A stretch of 64,000 nt of DNA from the NCBI RefSeq assembly GCF_040566545.1, contig NZ_JBEWZI010000001.1, positions 62,001 through 126,000 on the forward strand, in the 5' to 3' direction. The first letter of the stretch is position 1, and the number at the start of each line of letters is the position of its first letter. Under the pieces are notes generated by a model, which had not been told where the DNA came from, searched no databases, and saw only the letters and a program-made list of their open reading frames with translations. The position numbers and the translations under genes are program-made. Positions 32,992 through 41,079 of this stretch are shown here, in pieces. The stretch comes from Uliginosibacterium flavum. Lineage in GTDB: Bacteria; Pseudomonadota; Gammaproteobacteria; Burkholderiales; Rhodocyclaceae.

Positions 32992-35301
32992 TTAAGACTC
33001 ACGCGCCGGAGCTAAAACTTCGCGGCTGCCCGTGGCATTAGCGGCCGAGACCAGACCGGATTTTTCCATCTGTTCGATCAGACGCGCAGCGCGGTTGTAG
33101 CCAATGCGCAAATGACGTTGCACCAGTGAAATTGAGGGGCGACGCGTCTGCAGCACGATTGCCACCGCCTTGTCGTAAAGCTCATCGGATTCGCCATCGC
33201 TCTTGCCCGCACCCTCGCCAAAGAGGTCGCTGAGCGCTTCGCCCCCTTCCTCTGTGGCGCCGGTCAGCATGCCCTCCACATAGTCAGGCTGACCGGTGGT
33301 CTTGAGATATTCGACGACTTTGTGCACTTCCTTGTCATCGACAAAGGCGCCATGCACGCGGATCGGCTGGCCGGTGCCGGGCGCCAGATAGAGCATGTCA
33401 CCCATGCCCAGCAGGGACTCAGCGCCCATCTGATCAAGGATGGTGCGGGAATCGATCTTGCTCGAAACCTGAAAGGACATGCGCGTCGGAATGTTGGCCT
33501 TGATCAGGCCGGTAATCACATCCACCGAGGGTCGCTGGGTCGCCAGCACCAGATGGATACCCGCAGCACGCGCCTTCTGCGCCAGTCGGGCGATCAGCTC
33601 TTCGATCTTCTTGCCGACCACCATCATCAGATCGGCCAGCTCGTCGATCACCACCACAATCATCGGCATGGTTTCGAGCGGCTCGGGATTCTCAGGCGTC
33701 AGCGAGAACGGATTTTTGATCGGCGAGCCGGACCTCATTCCATCTGAAATCTGCTTGTTGAAGCCTGCCAGATTGCGCACACCCATGGCAGACATCAGCT
33801 TGTAGCGGCGCTCCATCTCGCCAACACACCAGTTCAACGCATGTGCAGCGTGCTTCATATCGGTCACGACAGGCGCCAGCAGGTGCGGAATCCCGTCGTA
33901 AACAGACAGTTCCAGCATCTTCGGATCAATCAGGATCAGACGGATCTTGTCGGCCTCGGCCTTGTACAGCAGCGACAGGATCATCGCATTGATACCCACC
34001 GACTTGCCTGAACCGGTCGTCCCGGCAACCAGCAAATGCGGCATTTTGGCCAGATCAACCACCATCGGGTTGCCGCCGATATCCTTGCCCAGTGCCACTG
34101 TCAGCGCCGAATTCATGTCGTGATAAACCTTGGAGCCGATAATCTCCGACAGGCGCACGGTCTGGCGCTTCACATTCGGGATTTCAAGGCCCATGCAGGC
34201 CTTGCCAGGAATCGTTTCGACCACGCGGATACTCACCACCGACAGCGCGCGAGCCAGATCCTTGACCAGATTCATGATCTGGGCACCCTTCACTCCGATT
34301 GCCGGTTCGATTTCATAGCGCGTGATGACCGGGCCGGGATAAGCCGCCAGCACCTTCACTTCGACACCGAAATCCGCCAGCTTGCGTTCAATCAGGCGCG
34401 AGGTGTATTCCAGCGTCTCGACCGAAGGCGGCTCCACGTCATTGTTCGGCATGTCGAGCAGGTTCAGCGCCGGCAAACCACCACCCGACACGTTGCCAAA
34501 CAGACCTTGCTGGCGATCCTTGTCGGTGCGCGACTCGATGATTTTCAGCGGCTCGAATTTCGGCGGCTCGATATGGATGGCCACCGGCGCATCTTCACGT
34601 TTCTTGCGTTCGCGCTTGACCTTCTCTTCGCGCTTGACCGCAATTTCCTGACCGGCCTTGCGATCTTGCCACTGCTGAGCTGCCTTCTGGCTCAACTCCC
34701 ACGCGCGCTCAAGGCCATAGCCGATTTTCTCGACCACGCCCAGCCACGAAAAGCCGCCAAACAGGCTCAAGCCGCCCGCCCAAGCCGCCAACAGAATCAG
34801 CGTGCCGCCGGTAAAGCCAAGGTAACGCGTCGCCATACGTCCGAGTTCGGTGCCAATCACCCCGCCCGGCACGCCCGGCAAGCTCGCGTGACTGCTGTGA
34901 AAGCGCACCGCTTCGATACCGCAGCTGGTGAGCAGCACGATCAAAAAGCCTGCCAGCACGATCACCAGTGAACGATGATCGGAATCCATCTCTTCGCGGA
35001 AGCGCCGACCGCCAATCAACAAGCCCCAGAACATCAGGATGACAAGCCACCAGGCCGAACTACCGAAGAGCTGCAGCAGCATGTCGGCCAGCCAGGCGCC
35101 AAAGCGCCCACCCGGATTGACGACCCGCGAAGCATCCACCGCATGCGAAAAGCCGGGGTCCGCCGGAGCGTAACCAAACATGATCATCGCCAGAAAGATG
35201 CCAGCAGCAGCCAACAGCAGCCAACCCGCCTCACGCAGCAAGGCACCGATCTTCTCGGGCAGGGGTTGGGCGGGCGGACGATTGGCGGAACGAAACAGCA
35301 T
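32992..35301 (-). CDS. ftsK: DNA translocase FtsK
   Basis: Septum-localised motor that pumps chromosomal DNA and activates XerCD at dif. The 769-residue protein has four N-terminal membrane segments (about residues 22-180), a short charged linker, then the RecA-like motor with Walker A GTTGSGKSVGINAM and Walker B IVVVIDELADLMMV, and a C-terminal winged-helix gamma domain (ISLVQRHLRIGYNRAARLIEQM) that reads KOPS sites. The linker is much shorter than in E. coli, as in many betaproteobacteria. Start taken at 35301 (MLFRSANRP); upstream reading adds cysteine/tryptophan-rich nonsense. Confidence 0.96.
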   Translation of the reverse strand: MLFRSANRPPAQPLPEKIGALLREAGWLLLAAAGIFLAMIMFGYAPADPGFSHAVDASRVVNPGGRFGAWLADMLLQLFGSSAWWLVILMFWGLLIGGRRFREEMDSDHRSLVIVLAGFLIVLLTSCGIEAVRFHSSHASLPGVPGGVIGTELGRMATRYLGFTGGTLILLAAWAGGLSLFGGFSWLGVVEKIGYGLERAWELSQKAAQQWQDRKAGQEIAVKREEKVKRERKKREDAPVAIHIEPPKFEPLKIIESRTDKDRQQGLFGNVSGGGLPALNLLDMPNNDVEPPSVETLEYTSRLIERKLADFGVEVKVLAAYPGPVITRYEIEPAIGVKGAQIMNLVKDLARALSVVSIRVVETIPGKACMGLEIPNVKRQTVRLSEIIGSKVYHDMNSALTVALGKDIGGNPMVVDLAKMPHLLVAGTTGSGKSVGINAMILSLLYKAEADKIRLILIDPKMLELSVYDGIPHLLAPVVTDMKHAAHALNWCVGEMERRYKLMSAMGVRNLAGFNKQISDGMRSGSPIKNPFSLTPENPEPLETMPMIVVVIDELADLMMVVGKKIEELIARLAQKARAAGIHLVLATQRPSVDVITGLIKANIPTRMSFQVSSKIDSRTILDQMGAESLLGMGDMLYLAPGTGQPIRVHGAFVDDKEVHKVVEYLKTTGQPDYVEGMLTGATEEGGEALSDLFGEGAGKSDGESDELYDKAVAIVLQTRRPSISLVQRHLRIGYNRAARLIEQMEKSGLVSAANATGSREVLAPARES

Positions 35302-35386
35302 GAGTGGCGGGCTTATGGGCAGGCGAAAAGATTGAAGGAGGATTATACAGGCTCGCCAAGCCGGCCCTGCAGGCGAACACCTGCCA

Positions 35387-36061
35387 TCAGAAGGCGTCCA
35401 TCGGCTCCAGCAACACCAACTGCCCCTGACCGCCCTCTTCAACCAGACCTCGGGCGATCAGATCCTTCATCACCCGCGAGACCATTTCACGCGAGGCGCC
35501 GATCATCTTGGCAATATCCTGCTTGGAAATCTTCTTGCGGATCACGTTTTTACCATCGACGGGCTCGGCCAGATCCAGCAACAGGCGCGCGACCCGACCA
35601 TACACATCCATCAGGGCCAGACTTTCGATCTTGCGATCCGCATCGCGCAAGCGCTGGGCCAGATTGCCCATCACGCGCAAACACACGTCGAAATGAGTTT
35701 TCATGATGTGCAAAAAATCGGCTTGCGAAAACACCACCAGATCCGTCGCCATGGCCGAGACCACCGAGGCAGAACGCGGGGCGGCGTCGAGCATGCCCAT
35801 TTCGCCGAAGACAGCGCCCTGGCCGATGATCGTAAAGATCACCTCGCGCCCATCTTCATCACAGATCAACACTTTCATGCTGCCATTGAGCACGAAGTAA
35901 ACGTTGTCCATCACCTCGCCCGCCCGGACCACGGGAACGCCACGCGCTACGCGGCGCATGCCGGCATGGCGTGCGATTTCATCGAGATGCGCAGCCTCAA
36001 GCCCCTGGAATACCGGCAAAGTACTCAAGGCCGTTGCCGAAACCGCATGCTTATTGCTCAT
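35387..36061 (-). CDS. Crp/Fnr-family transcriptional regulator (Crp-like)
   Basis: A 224-residue regulator with an N-terminal cyclic-nucleotide-binding fold (about residues 17-130; GAVFGEMGMLDAAPRSASVV is the cNMP phosphate-binding cassette with E and R as in cAMP binders) and a C-terminal winged helix, SKQDIAKMIGASREMVSRVM. The recognition helix keeps the R-E-x-x-x-R pattern of E. coli CRP (SRETVGRIL), which reads GTG/CAC half-sites. No Fnr-type N-terminal cysteines are present. A TGTGA-N6-TCACG site lies 115 bases upstream of its start, between it and trxB. Lies upstream of ftsK in the same direction. Confidence 0.92.
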   Translation of the reverse strand: MSNKHAVSATALSTLPVFQGLEAAHLDEIARHAGMRRVARGVPVVRAGEVMDNVYFVLNGSMKVLICDEDGREVIFTIIGQGAVFGEMGMLDAAPRSASVVSAMATDLVVFSQADFLHIMKTHFDVCLRVMGNLAQRLRDADRKIESLALMDVYGRVARLLLDLAEPVDGKNVIRKKISKQDIAKMIGASREMVSRVMKDLIARGLVEEGGQGQLVLLEPMDAF

Positions 36062-36176
36062 TCAACCTCCGTGGGTGCTTGATGCCACACATCAAGCACA
36101 GGTCATACCAAACCAACAGCCAAGCCTGCAGGCGCTACAGATGCAGGACGCCTTCATGAACACTCGCGCAAGTATA

Positions 36177-36192
36177 TGTGACGAATATCACG
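36177..36192. promoter_or_regulatory. CRP-type site in the regulator/trxB divergent region
   Basis: TGTGACGAATATCACG matches the CRP core TGTGA-N6-TCACA at nine of ten fixed positions. It lies 116 bases from the Crp-like start codon and 149 from trxB, so it may serve autoregulation or trxB control. Confidence 0.55.
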
Positions 36193-36340
36193 GATGGAAC
36201 CATTCAGTATTCCAGACTGACAATAAGCCCGCCCGGCCTGACCGACGAAAACCAATCGCCCCGATTGCCAACGCCAATCGGCCCGCCGAAGCGCCTCGGC
36301 TATAATCCGGCACTCAACTCTTTCACGGCAGGAATCCCCC

Positions 36341-37297
36341 ATGAGCACGAACAGCCAGCATCATCCCCTGATCATCCTCGGCTCCGGCCCGGCGGGTTAC
36401 TCTGCCGCCGTGTATGCAGCGCGCGCCAACCTCAAACCCGTGCTGATAACCGGCATGGCGCAGGGCGGCCAGCTCATGACCACCACCGAAGTCGACAACT
36501 GGCCGGCCGACGCCGATGGCGTGCAAGGCCCGGAGCTGATGGCCCGTTTCGAGGCGCACGCGCGCCGTTTCAACACCGAAATGATCTTCGACCACATCCA
36601 CACGGCCAAATTGACCGAGCGCCCCTTCACCCTGATCGGCGATTCCGGCACCTACACCTGTGACGCGCTGATCATCGCCACGGGTGCTACCGCCAAGTAT
36701 CTGGGCCTGCCTTCGGAAGAGAAATTCTCCGGGCGCGGCGTCTCGGCCTGCGCCACCTGTGACGGCTTTTTCTACAAGAATCAGGAAGTCGCCGTGATCG
36801 GCGGCGGCAACACGGCCGTCGAAGAGGCGCTGTATCTGGCCAACATCGCCAGCAAGGTGACGCTGGTGCATCGCCGCGACAAATTCCGCGCCGAAGCCAT
36901 CATGATCGACAAGCTGATGGAGCGCGTGAAGGAAGGCAAGATCGCACTGGAGCTGGATTCGGCTCTGGATGAGGTGCTGGGCGACGCCAAGGGCGTGAAT
37001 GGCATGCGCGTCAAGAACGTCAAGACCGGCGCGACCAAGGACATCGCCCTGCACGGCGTCTTCATCGCCATCGGCCACGCCCCGAACACCGGCATCTTCA
37101 AGGATCAGCTGGAAATGAACGACACCGGCTACCTCACGGTGCACGGCGGTCAGCACGGCAACGCCACCCAGACCACCATCCCGGGCGTCTTCGCCGCCGG
37201 CGACGTGGCCGACCACATCTACCGTCAGGCCATCACCTCGGCCGGCACGGGCTGCATGGCGGCACTCGACGCGGAACGCTACCTCGGTTCGCTCTAA
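36341..37297 (+). CDS. trxB: Thioredoxin-disulfide reductase
   Basis: NADPH-dependent flavoenzyme that keeps thioredoxin reduced in the cytosol. The 318-residue protein shows the FAD-binding GSGPAGYSAAVYAARA at the N-terminus, the redox-active CATC in SACATCDGFFYKN near residue 137, the NADPH-binding GGGNTAVEEALYL, and the C-terminal FAD motif TTIPGVFAAGDVAD. Length is normal for the low-molecular-weight bacterial form. Divergent from the Crp-like regulator with a CRP-type site between. Confidence 0.97.
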   Translation: MSTNSQHHPLIILGSGPAGYSAAVYAARANLKPVLITGMAQGGQLMTTTEVDNWPADADGVQGPELMARFEAHARRFNTEMIFDHIHTAKLTERPFTLIGDSGTYTCDALIIATGATAKYLGLPSEEKFSGRGVSACATCDGFFYKNQEVAVIGGGNTAVEEALYLANIASKVTLVHRRDKFRAEAIMIDKLMERVKEGKIALELDSALDEVLGDAKGVNGMRVKNVKTGATKDIALHGVFIAIGHAPNTGIFKDQLEMNDTGYLTVHGGQHGNATQTTIPGVFAAGDVADHIYRQAITSAGTGCMAALDAERYLGSL

Positions 37298-37301
37298 CGG
37301 T

Positions 37302-37411
37302 CATGACTTTGAAAGCCACGCACGAGCATGAAAGTCATGCCCGTTTCCCTCTCCCCCAGCCCCTCTCCCCAAATAGGAGAGGAGAGCTTCGAGAAGTCGC
37401 TCTGCGACTTT
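37302..37411. repeat. Cluster of hairpins between trxB and the Smr gene
   Basis: Three inverted repeats: CATGACTTT-N20-AAAGTCATG (37302-37339), CTCTCCCC-AAATA-GGAGAG (near 37364-37384) and AAGTCGC-TCT-GCGACTT (37394-37410). The CCTCTCCC-type stretch is a commonly dispersed proteobacterial hairpin motif. There is no T run, so these look like REP-type rather than terminators. Confidence 0.55.
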
Positions 37412-37424
37412 CACGCAAAACAGC

Positions 37425-38324
37425 ATGAGCCGCAAACTCTTGCCGCTGGCCGACCTGAAACGCCAGCTGGCAAAGCACTCAAGCGGCCCCGGGGCGGACT
37501 TGTCCGCCCGCCCGGTCGCTCGTTCCAACGCAGCACAGCCCGCCCCCCGGCGGGCTGTTGTTGTTGAAGACGCGGACGAGCTCAGCCTGTTCCGCAGCGC
37601 CATCGCCGGCGCGCAAGCCCTGCCGCCGAGCAATCAGGCAGAAATCCGGAAACCTTTACCCAAGCCTATCCCACGCCCTCGCGAAGCCGCGCCGGATAAG
37701 CCTCTGCAGCCATCCACCTCGAACAGTCAGGAGGACTGGGTGCCTGCAGCATGGCTGGCTGAAGACTCAAGCGGCAAGCCGCTCTCCGGGCAGGCACTGG
37801 ATCTGGCCACAGCCCTGCGCGGCGTCACCCCGATAAGCACCGACCGCATCACCCCGGAAGCGCCCAAACCCAAGCCCCTGCCGATCCAGCATGAACTGGA
37901 CGAACAGGCCGCACTGGCCGAATCCATCTACGCGCCAACTTCGCTGGAATTGCGCATGGAAGGCGGCGAGGAGCTGACCTATCTGGAAAACGGCGTGCCA
38001 CGTTCCGTCGTGCGCGATCTGCGGCGCGGGCGCTGGGTCGTGCAGGACGAACTGGATCTGCACGGCAGCAATCGCGACGAAGCGCGCGAGCTGCTCGCCG
38101 CGTGCATGGGGCAATGGAAAAAACGCGGCGTCCGCTGCGTGCGCGTGGTGCACGGCAAGGGCCGTGGCTCGCCGGGGCGCGAGCCGGTGCTGAAGAAACT
38201 CGTTGCCGGCTGGCTGATGAACTACGCGGATGTGATGGCCTACTGTCAGGCACGTTTACCCGATGGTGGCGCCGGCGCCCTGATCGTGCTGCTCAAGGCC
38301 GTGCGGCCGGGGCCGCTGTTGTAA
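37425..38324 (+). CDS. Smr-domain endonuclease-like protein
   Basis: A 299-residue cytosolic protein ending in an Smr (small MutS-related) domain of ~95 residues: the LDLHG motif is in VVQDELDLHGSNRDEAREL near residue 207 and the HGKG motif is in VRVVHGKGRGSPG near 243. Smr domains nick DNA or cleave RNA. Related betaproteobacterial proteins are, as I remember them, about 70-80 residues shorter; the excess lies between LFRSAIAG (near residue 57) and GVTPI (near 138), a Pro/Ser-rich stretch that may be an insertion. Starts at MSRKLLPLADL. Confidence 0.88.
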   Translation: MSRKLLPLADLKRQLAKHSSGPGADLSARPVARSNAAQPAPRRAVVVEDADELSLFRSAIAGAQALPPSNQAEIRKPLPKPIPRPREAAPDKPLQPSTSNSQEDWVPAAWLAEDSSGKPLSGQALDLATALRGVTPISTDRITPEAPKPKPLPIQHELDEQAALAESIYAPTSLELRMEGGEELTYLENGVPRSVVRDLRRGRWVVQDELDLHGSNRDEARELLAACMGQWKKRGVRCVRVVHGKGRGSPGREPVLKKLVAGWLMNYADVMAYCQARLPDGGAGALIVLLKAVRPGPLL

Positions 38325-38348
38325 CTCTGATTTCACTGGAACCGGAAA

Positions 38349-38762
38349 ATGAGCCTCATCGAACTCGACAAGCTGATCCAGAGCGCCTCGGAAACAGAGC
38401 CCAGTAAGCGAGTCATTCGCATTCTGTCGCACGACCATGTCGAAGCCTGCAGAAATGTTTTCAGACTATCTCTAGACAGATTCTTTGACAGCTTTGCACG
38501 TCGCGTAGCACATGAATATTGGGTCCAAAACCTGAGTTTTGAAGCCGCCGACACGGCAATGAATGCTCTGCACGCGTACGTCGGCGCGAGGTACGATGTC
38601 CGGCTGCCGGCCTACGCAGGGGAAGTCTTTGCGGCTTTTGACCAAGGGGAATTCCACCACAAGGAAGATGACGAATCCGTCGATCCAGAAGAGAAATACA
38701 CGAACCCGGAAATTCGTTCGATAGTGCTCCGAGATGAGGTTCTCGGAGCATCCATTCCATAA
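38349..38762 (+). CDS. Hypothetical protein (137 aa)
   Basis: A 137-residue soluble, acidic protein beginning MSLIELDKLIQSASETEPSK. It has no signal peptide, membrane segment or recognisable motif; the C-terminal third is very acidic (GEFHHKEDDESVDPEEKYT). GC content is lower than in neighbouring genes, which hints at a more recent arrival, but this is a weak sign. It is 24 bases behind the Smr gene on the same strand and convergent with ilvN. Function unknown. Confidence 0.65.
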   Translation: MSLIELDKLIQSASETEPSKRVIRILSHDHVEACRNVFRLSLDRFFDSFARRVAHEYWVQNLSFEAADTAMNALHAYVGARYDVRLPAYAGEVFAAFDQGEFHHKEDDESVDPEEKYTNPEIRSIVLRDEVLGASIP

Positions 38763-38777
38763 GCCTTCGTTCAGGAT

Positions 38778-39080
38778 TTACAGGAAGAACTCTTCCAGCC
38801 GCTCGAACACCCGATGATCCGCGCCATGGCGCTCGACGCTGATTACATCTTCCAGTTTCTCCACCTGGCTGATCATCTGCGGCAGGCGCACATCATCACG
38901 CACCAGCAGCCAGATGCGACTTTCGTCACCCCCACCCACCGGCATGCACAGAATGCCTTCCACATTGAAGGCGCGCCGGGCAAACAGCCCGCACACGTGC
39001 GACATCACGCCGGGATGGTTACGCACGGCCAGTTCCAGCACAACCTTTTCAAGCAATTTGTTTTCGCTGGGCAGATTCAT
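38778..39080 (-). CDS. ilvN: Acetolactate synthase, small (regulatory) subunit, IlvN type
   Basis: A 100-residue single-ACT-domain subunit that binds valine and controls the IlvB catalytic subunit. The core VVLELAVRNHPGVMSHVCGL, FNVEGILCMPVGGGDESRIW and QMISQVEKLEDVISVERH closely follows E. coli IlvN and is much shorter than the usual ~160-residue IlvH. The start at 39080 has GGAGG six bases upstream, and lies one base after the ilvB stop. A TTG at 39092 is a worse start. Part of an attenuator-controlled ilvBN operon. Confidence 0.93.
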   Translation of the reverse strand: MNLPSENKLLEKVVLELAVRNHPGVMSHVCGLFARRAFNVEGILCMPVGGGDESRIWLLVRDDVRLPQMISQVEKLEDVISVERHGADHRVFERLEEFFL

Positions 39081-39081
39081 C

Positions 39082-40746
39082 TCAGCCTCCAATCATTTCG
39101 GTGTTGGCCGCGCCCGGAGGCACAATCGGGAAGACTTTCTGATTCACGTCGATCGAGCAGTGGATCAACGCCGGCCCCTTGGCTGCCAGCGCTTCGGCCA
39201 GCAAGGCACGCGGATCATCGCTCGAATCCAGGTCATATACCTGCATGCCAAAGCCCTCGGCAATCTTCAGGAAATTGGTCTGGCGCCGGTAGTCGGCCGA
39301 AAATATGCGCTGGCCATAGAACATATCCTGCTGCTGATGCACCAGACCCAGCGACTGGTTGTTCATCAACACCACCTTGATATTGACGTCCTCTTCCACC
39401 GCTGTATCCATTTCCTGGATGTTCATCTTCAGGCTGCCGTCACCCGAGAAACACACCACCGTACGCTCCGGCTGAGCTAAGGCCGCTCCGATGGCGGCCG
39501 GCATACCGAAACCCATGGTGCCCAGACCGCCGGAAGTCAGCCACTGGCGCGCGCGACGGAAGGGATAAGCCTGCGCCACCCACATCTGATGCTGACCGAC
39601 GTCAGTAGCAATCACCGCCTCGTCATCCAGCAGATCGGCGATAGCACGCACCAGACCGTAATGGCTGCGCGGATCTTCCACGCCCGGCAAGGCCAGCGGA
39701 TGCGCCAATTTCAGTTCATCCACCCGATCCACCCATTGACGGCGCGGATTAGTCTGCACATGCCCCTCAAGCAACGCCAGCACACGCGCCACGTCACCAT
39801 TGATCGCCACGTCCGGGCGACGGATCTTGCCCAGCTCGGCCGCATCAATATCAATATGAATAATCGAAGCCTTCGGACAGAACTTGTCGGCATTGCCGAT
39901 AGCACGATCATCGAAACGCGCCCCCAGCACGATCAGCAGATCGGCCTCTTCCAACGCGTAATTGGTATAGCGCGCACCATGCATGCCTAGCATGCCCAGC
40001 GACAATAGATGATCGACCGGCATCGCGCCAAGACCCATCAAGGTCATGGTGGTCGGCAGCCCCGCCCGCTCGGCCAGCGCCACCGCGGCTTCACAAGCAT
40101 CCGCTGCGATCACACCACCGCCCAGATACAGCACAGGCGTTTTAGCAGCATTGATCAACGCTGCGGCACGGGCAATCTGATCAAGGCCCACCTCCGGCAG
40201 TGCATCACGCACGGCAATGGCCGGCAGCGCATCGATCTCGATCACCGCCGTCAACACATCCTTGGGCACATCCAGCCACACCGGACCGGGACGGCCCGAC
40301 TCGGCAATGCGAAAAGCGGCCGGCACGATTTCGAGCAGATCCCGGACATCACGCACCAACCAGTTGTGCTTGGTGATCGGGATGGAAATACCGTAGGTAT
40401 CCACCTCCTGAAAAGCATCCGTGCCGATCATGGCGCTCGGAACCTGAGCGGTGATACACACCAGCGGGATCGAATCGAGCTTCGCGTCGGCAATGGGCGT
40501 CACCAGATTGGTGGCCCCCGGACCGCTCGAGGACAGACACACCGCCGCCTTGCCGGTGGCGCGTGCCATGCCTTGGGCGATGAAGCCTGCGCCCTGCTCG
40601 TGACGCGCCAGCACATGACGAATGATCGTGCTCTGCGACAAAGCATCGTAGAGCGGCAAAGCGGGGCCGCCGGGAACACCGGCGACCGTGGTAATGCCCT
40701 GCTGCTCGAGCAGCCGAATGATGAGTTGGGCCCCGTTTAACTGCAT
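39082..40746 (-). CDS. ilvB: Acetolactate synthase, large (catalytic) subunit, IlvB type
   Basis: TPP-dependent enzyme that condenses pyruvate into acetolactate (valine/leucine path) or acetohydroxybutyrate (isoleucine path). The 554-residue protein has the activating glutamate in ARHEQGAGFIAQGMA, FAD-binding blocks and the TPP/Mg site GDGSLKMNIQEMDTA. Along its length, including MIGTDAFQEVDTYGISIP and the C-terminal PPGAANTEMIGG, it follows E. coli IlvB rather than IlvI. The start at 40746 is preceded by AGGAG. A valine-rich leader peptide and a terminator lie upstream. Confidence 0.95.
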   Translation of the reverse strand: MQLNGAQLIIRLLEQQGITTVAGVPGGPALPLYDALSQSTIIRHVLARHEQGAGFIAQGMARATGKAAVCLSSSGPGATNLVTPIADAKLDSIPLVCITAQVPSAMIGTDAFQEVDTYGISIPITKHNWLVRDVRDLLEIVPAAFRIAESGRPGPVWLDVPKDVLTAVIEIDALPAIAVRDALPEVGLDQIARAAALINAAKTPVLYLGGGVIAADACEAAVALAERAGLPTTMTLMGLGAMPVDHLLSLGMLGMHGARYTNYALEEADLLIVLGARFDDRAIGNADKFCPKASIIHIDIDAAELGKIRRPDVAINGDVARVLALLEGHVQTNPRRQWVDRVDELKLAHPLALPGVEDPRSHYGLVRAIADLLDDEAVIATDVGQHQMWVAQAYPFRRARQWLTSGGLGTMGFGMPAAIGAALAQPERTVVCFSGDGSLKMNIQEMDTAVEEDVNIKVVLMNNQSLGLVHQQQDMFYGQRIFSADYRRQTNFLKIAEGFGMQVYDLDSSDDPRALLAEALAAKGPALIHCSIDVNQKVFPIVPPGAANTEMIGG

Positions 40747-40790
40747 GTTCTTGCTCCTAATGGTTGGGCCAGCCAGACCGGACAGGGAGT

Positions 40791-40823
40791 AAAAAAAACC
40801 CCGCTCGGCTCGCGCCGGCGGGG
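40791..40823 (-). terminator. Attenuator terminator of ilvBN
   Basis: On the minus strand, CCCCGC-CGGC, loop GCGA, GCCG-(A)-GCGGGG forms a 10-bp GC stem with one bulged base, followed by eight T. It sits between the valine-rich leader frame (stop at 40853) and the ilvB start (40746), the position of a transcription attenuator. Confidence 0.88.
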
Positions 40824-40852
40824 TCTGAATCCTCAAGTTCGACTCGTCCCCG

Positions 40853-40954
40853 TTACGGCGCGTTGCCGCCTACGCCTACTACTACGCGTACGACTACGGC
40901 CGTCACCAAAATGACGGGGGCAGAAGAACCAGCGATGTAGAAAGTGGAGTTCAC
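40853..40954 (-). CDS. ivbL: ilvBN leader peptide (IvbL-like)
   Basis: A 33-residue frame whose C-terminal part is VTAVVVRVVVGVGGNAP, containing nine valine codons (start codon excluded), eight of them within the last 17 residues. This closely follows the end of E. coli IvbL (AAVVVVRVVVVVGNAP in my memory). The stop lies 30 bases before the attenuator terminator. Ribosome stalling at valine codons when Val-tRNA is scarce would prevent that terminator from forming. The start is uncertain: I use GTG at 40954, but there is no good ribosome site and the frame remains open further upstream. Too short for usual gene calls. Confidence 0.82.
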   Translation of the reverse strand: MNSTFYIAGSSAPVILVTAVVVRVVVGVGGNAP

Positions 40955-41079
40955 GAGAAAATTGCCAAACAGAAGTGAGAAACGCGATTCAATTGAAGCA
41001 CAGGGGACGACAACACACAAGAGCCCCAAAGCCTGTGAATAACCCCTAGAAGATCATGGCCTACAAGGCAAGAACCCCC

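Noticed and set aside
35302..35442. N-terminal extension of FtsK
   Set aside because: The 47 extra residues are Trp/Cys/Arg-rich and overlap the regulator gene's 3' end; MLFRSANRP at 35301 precedes the first membrane helix.
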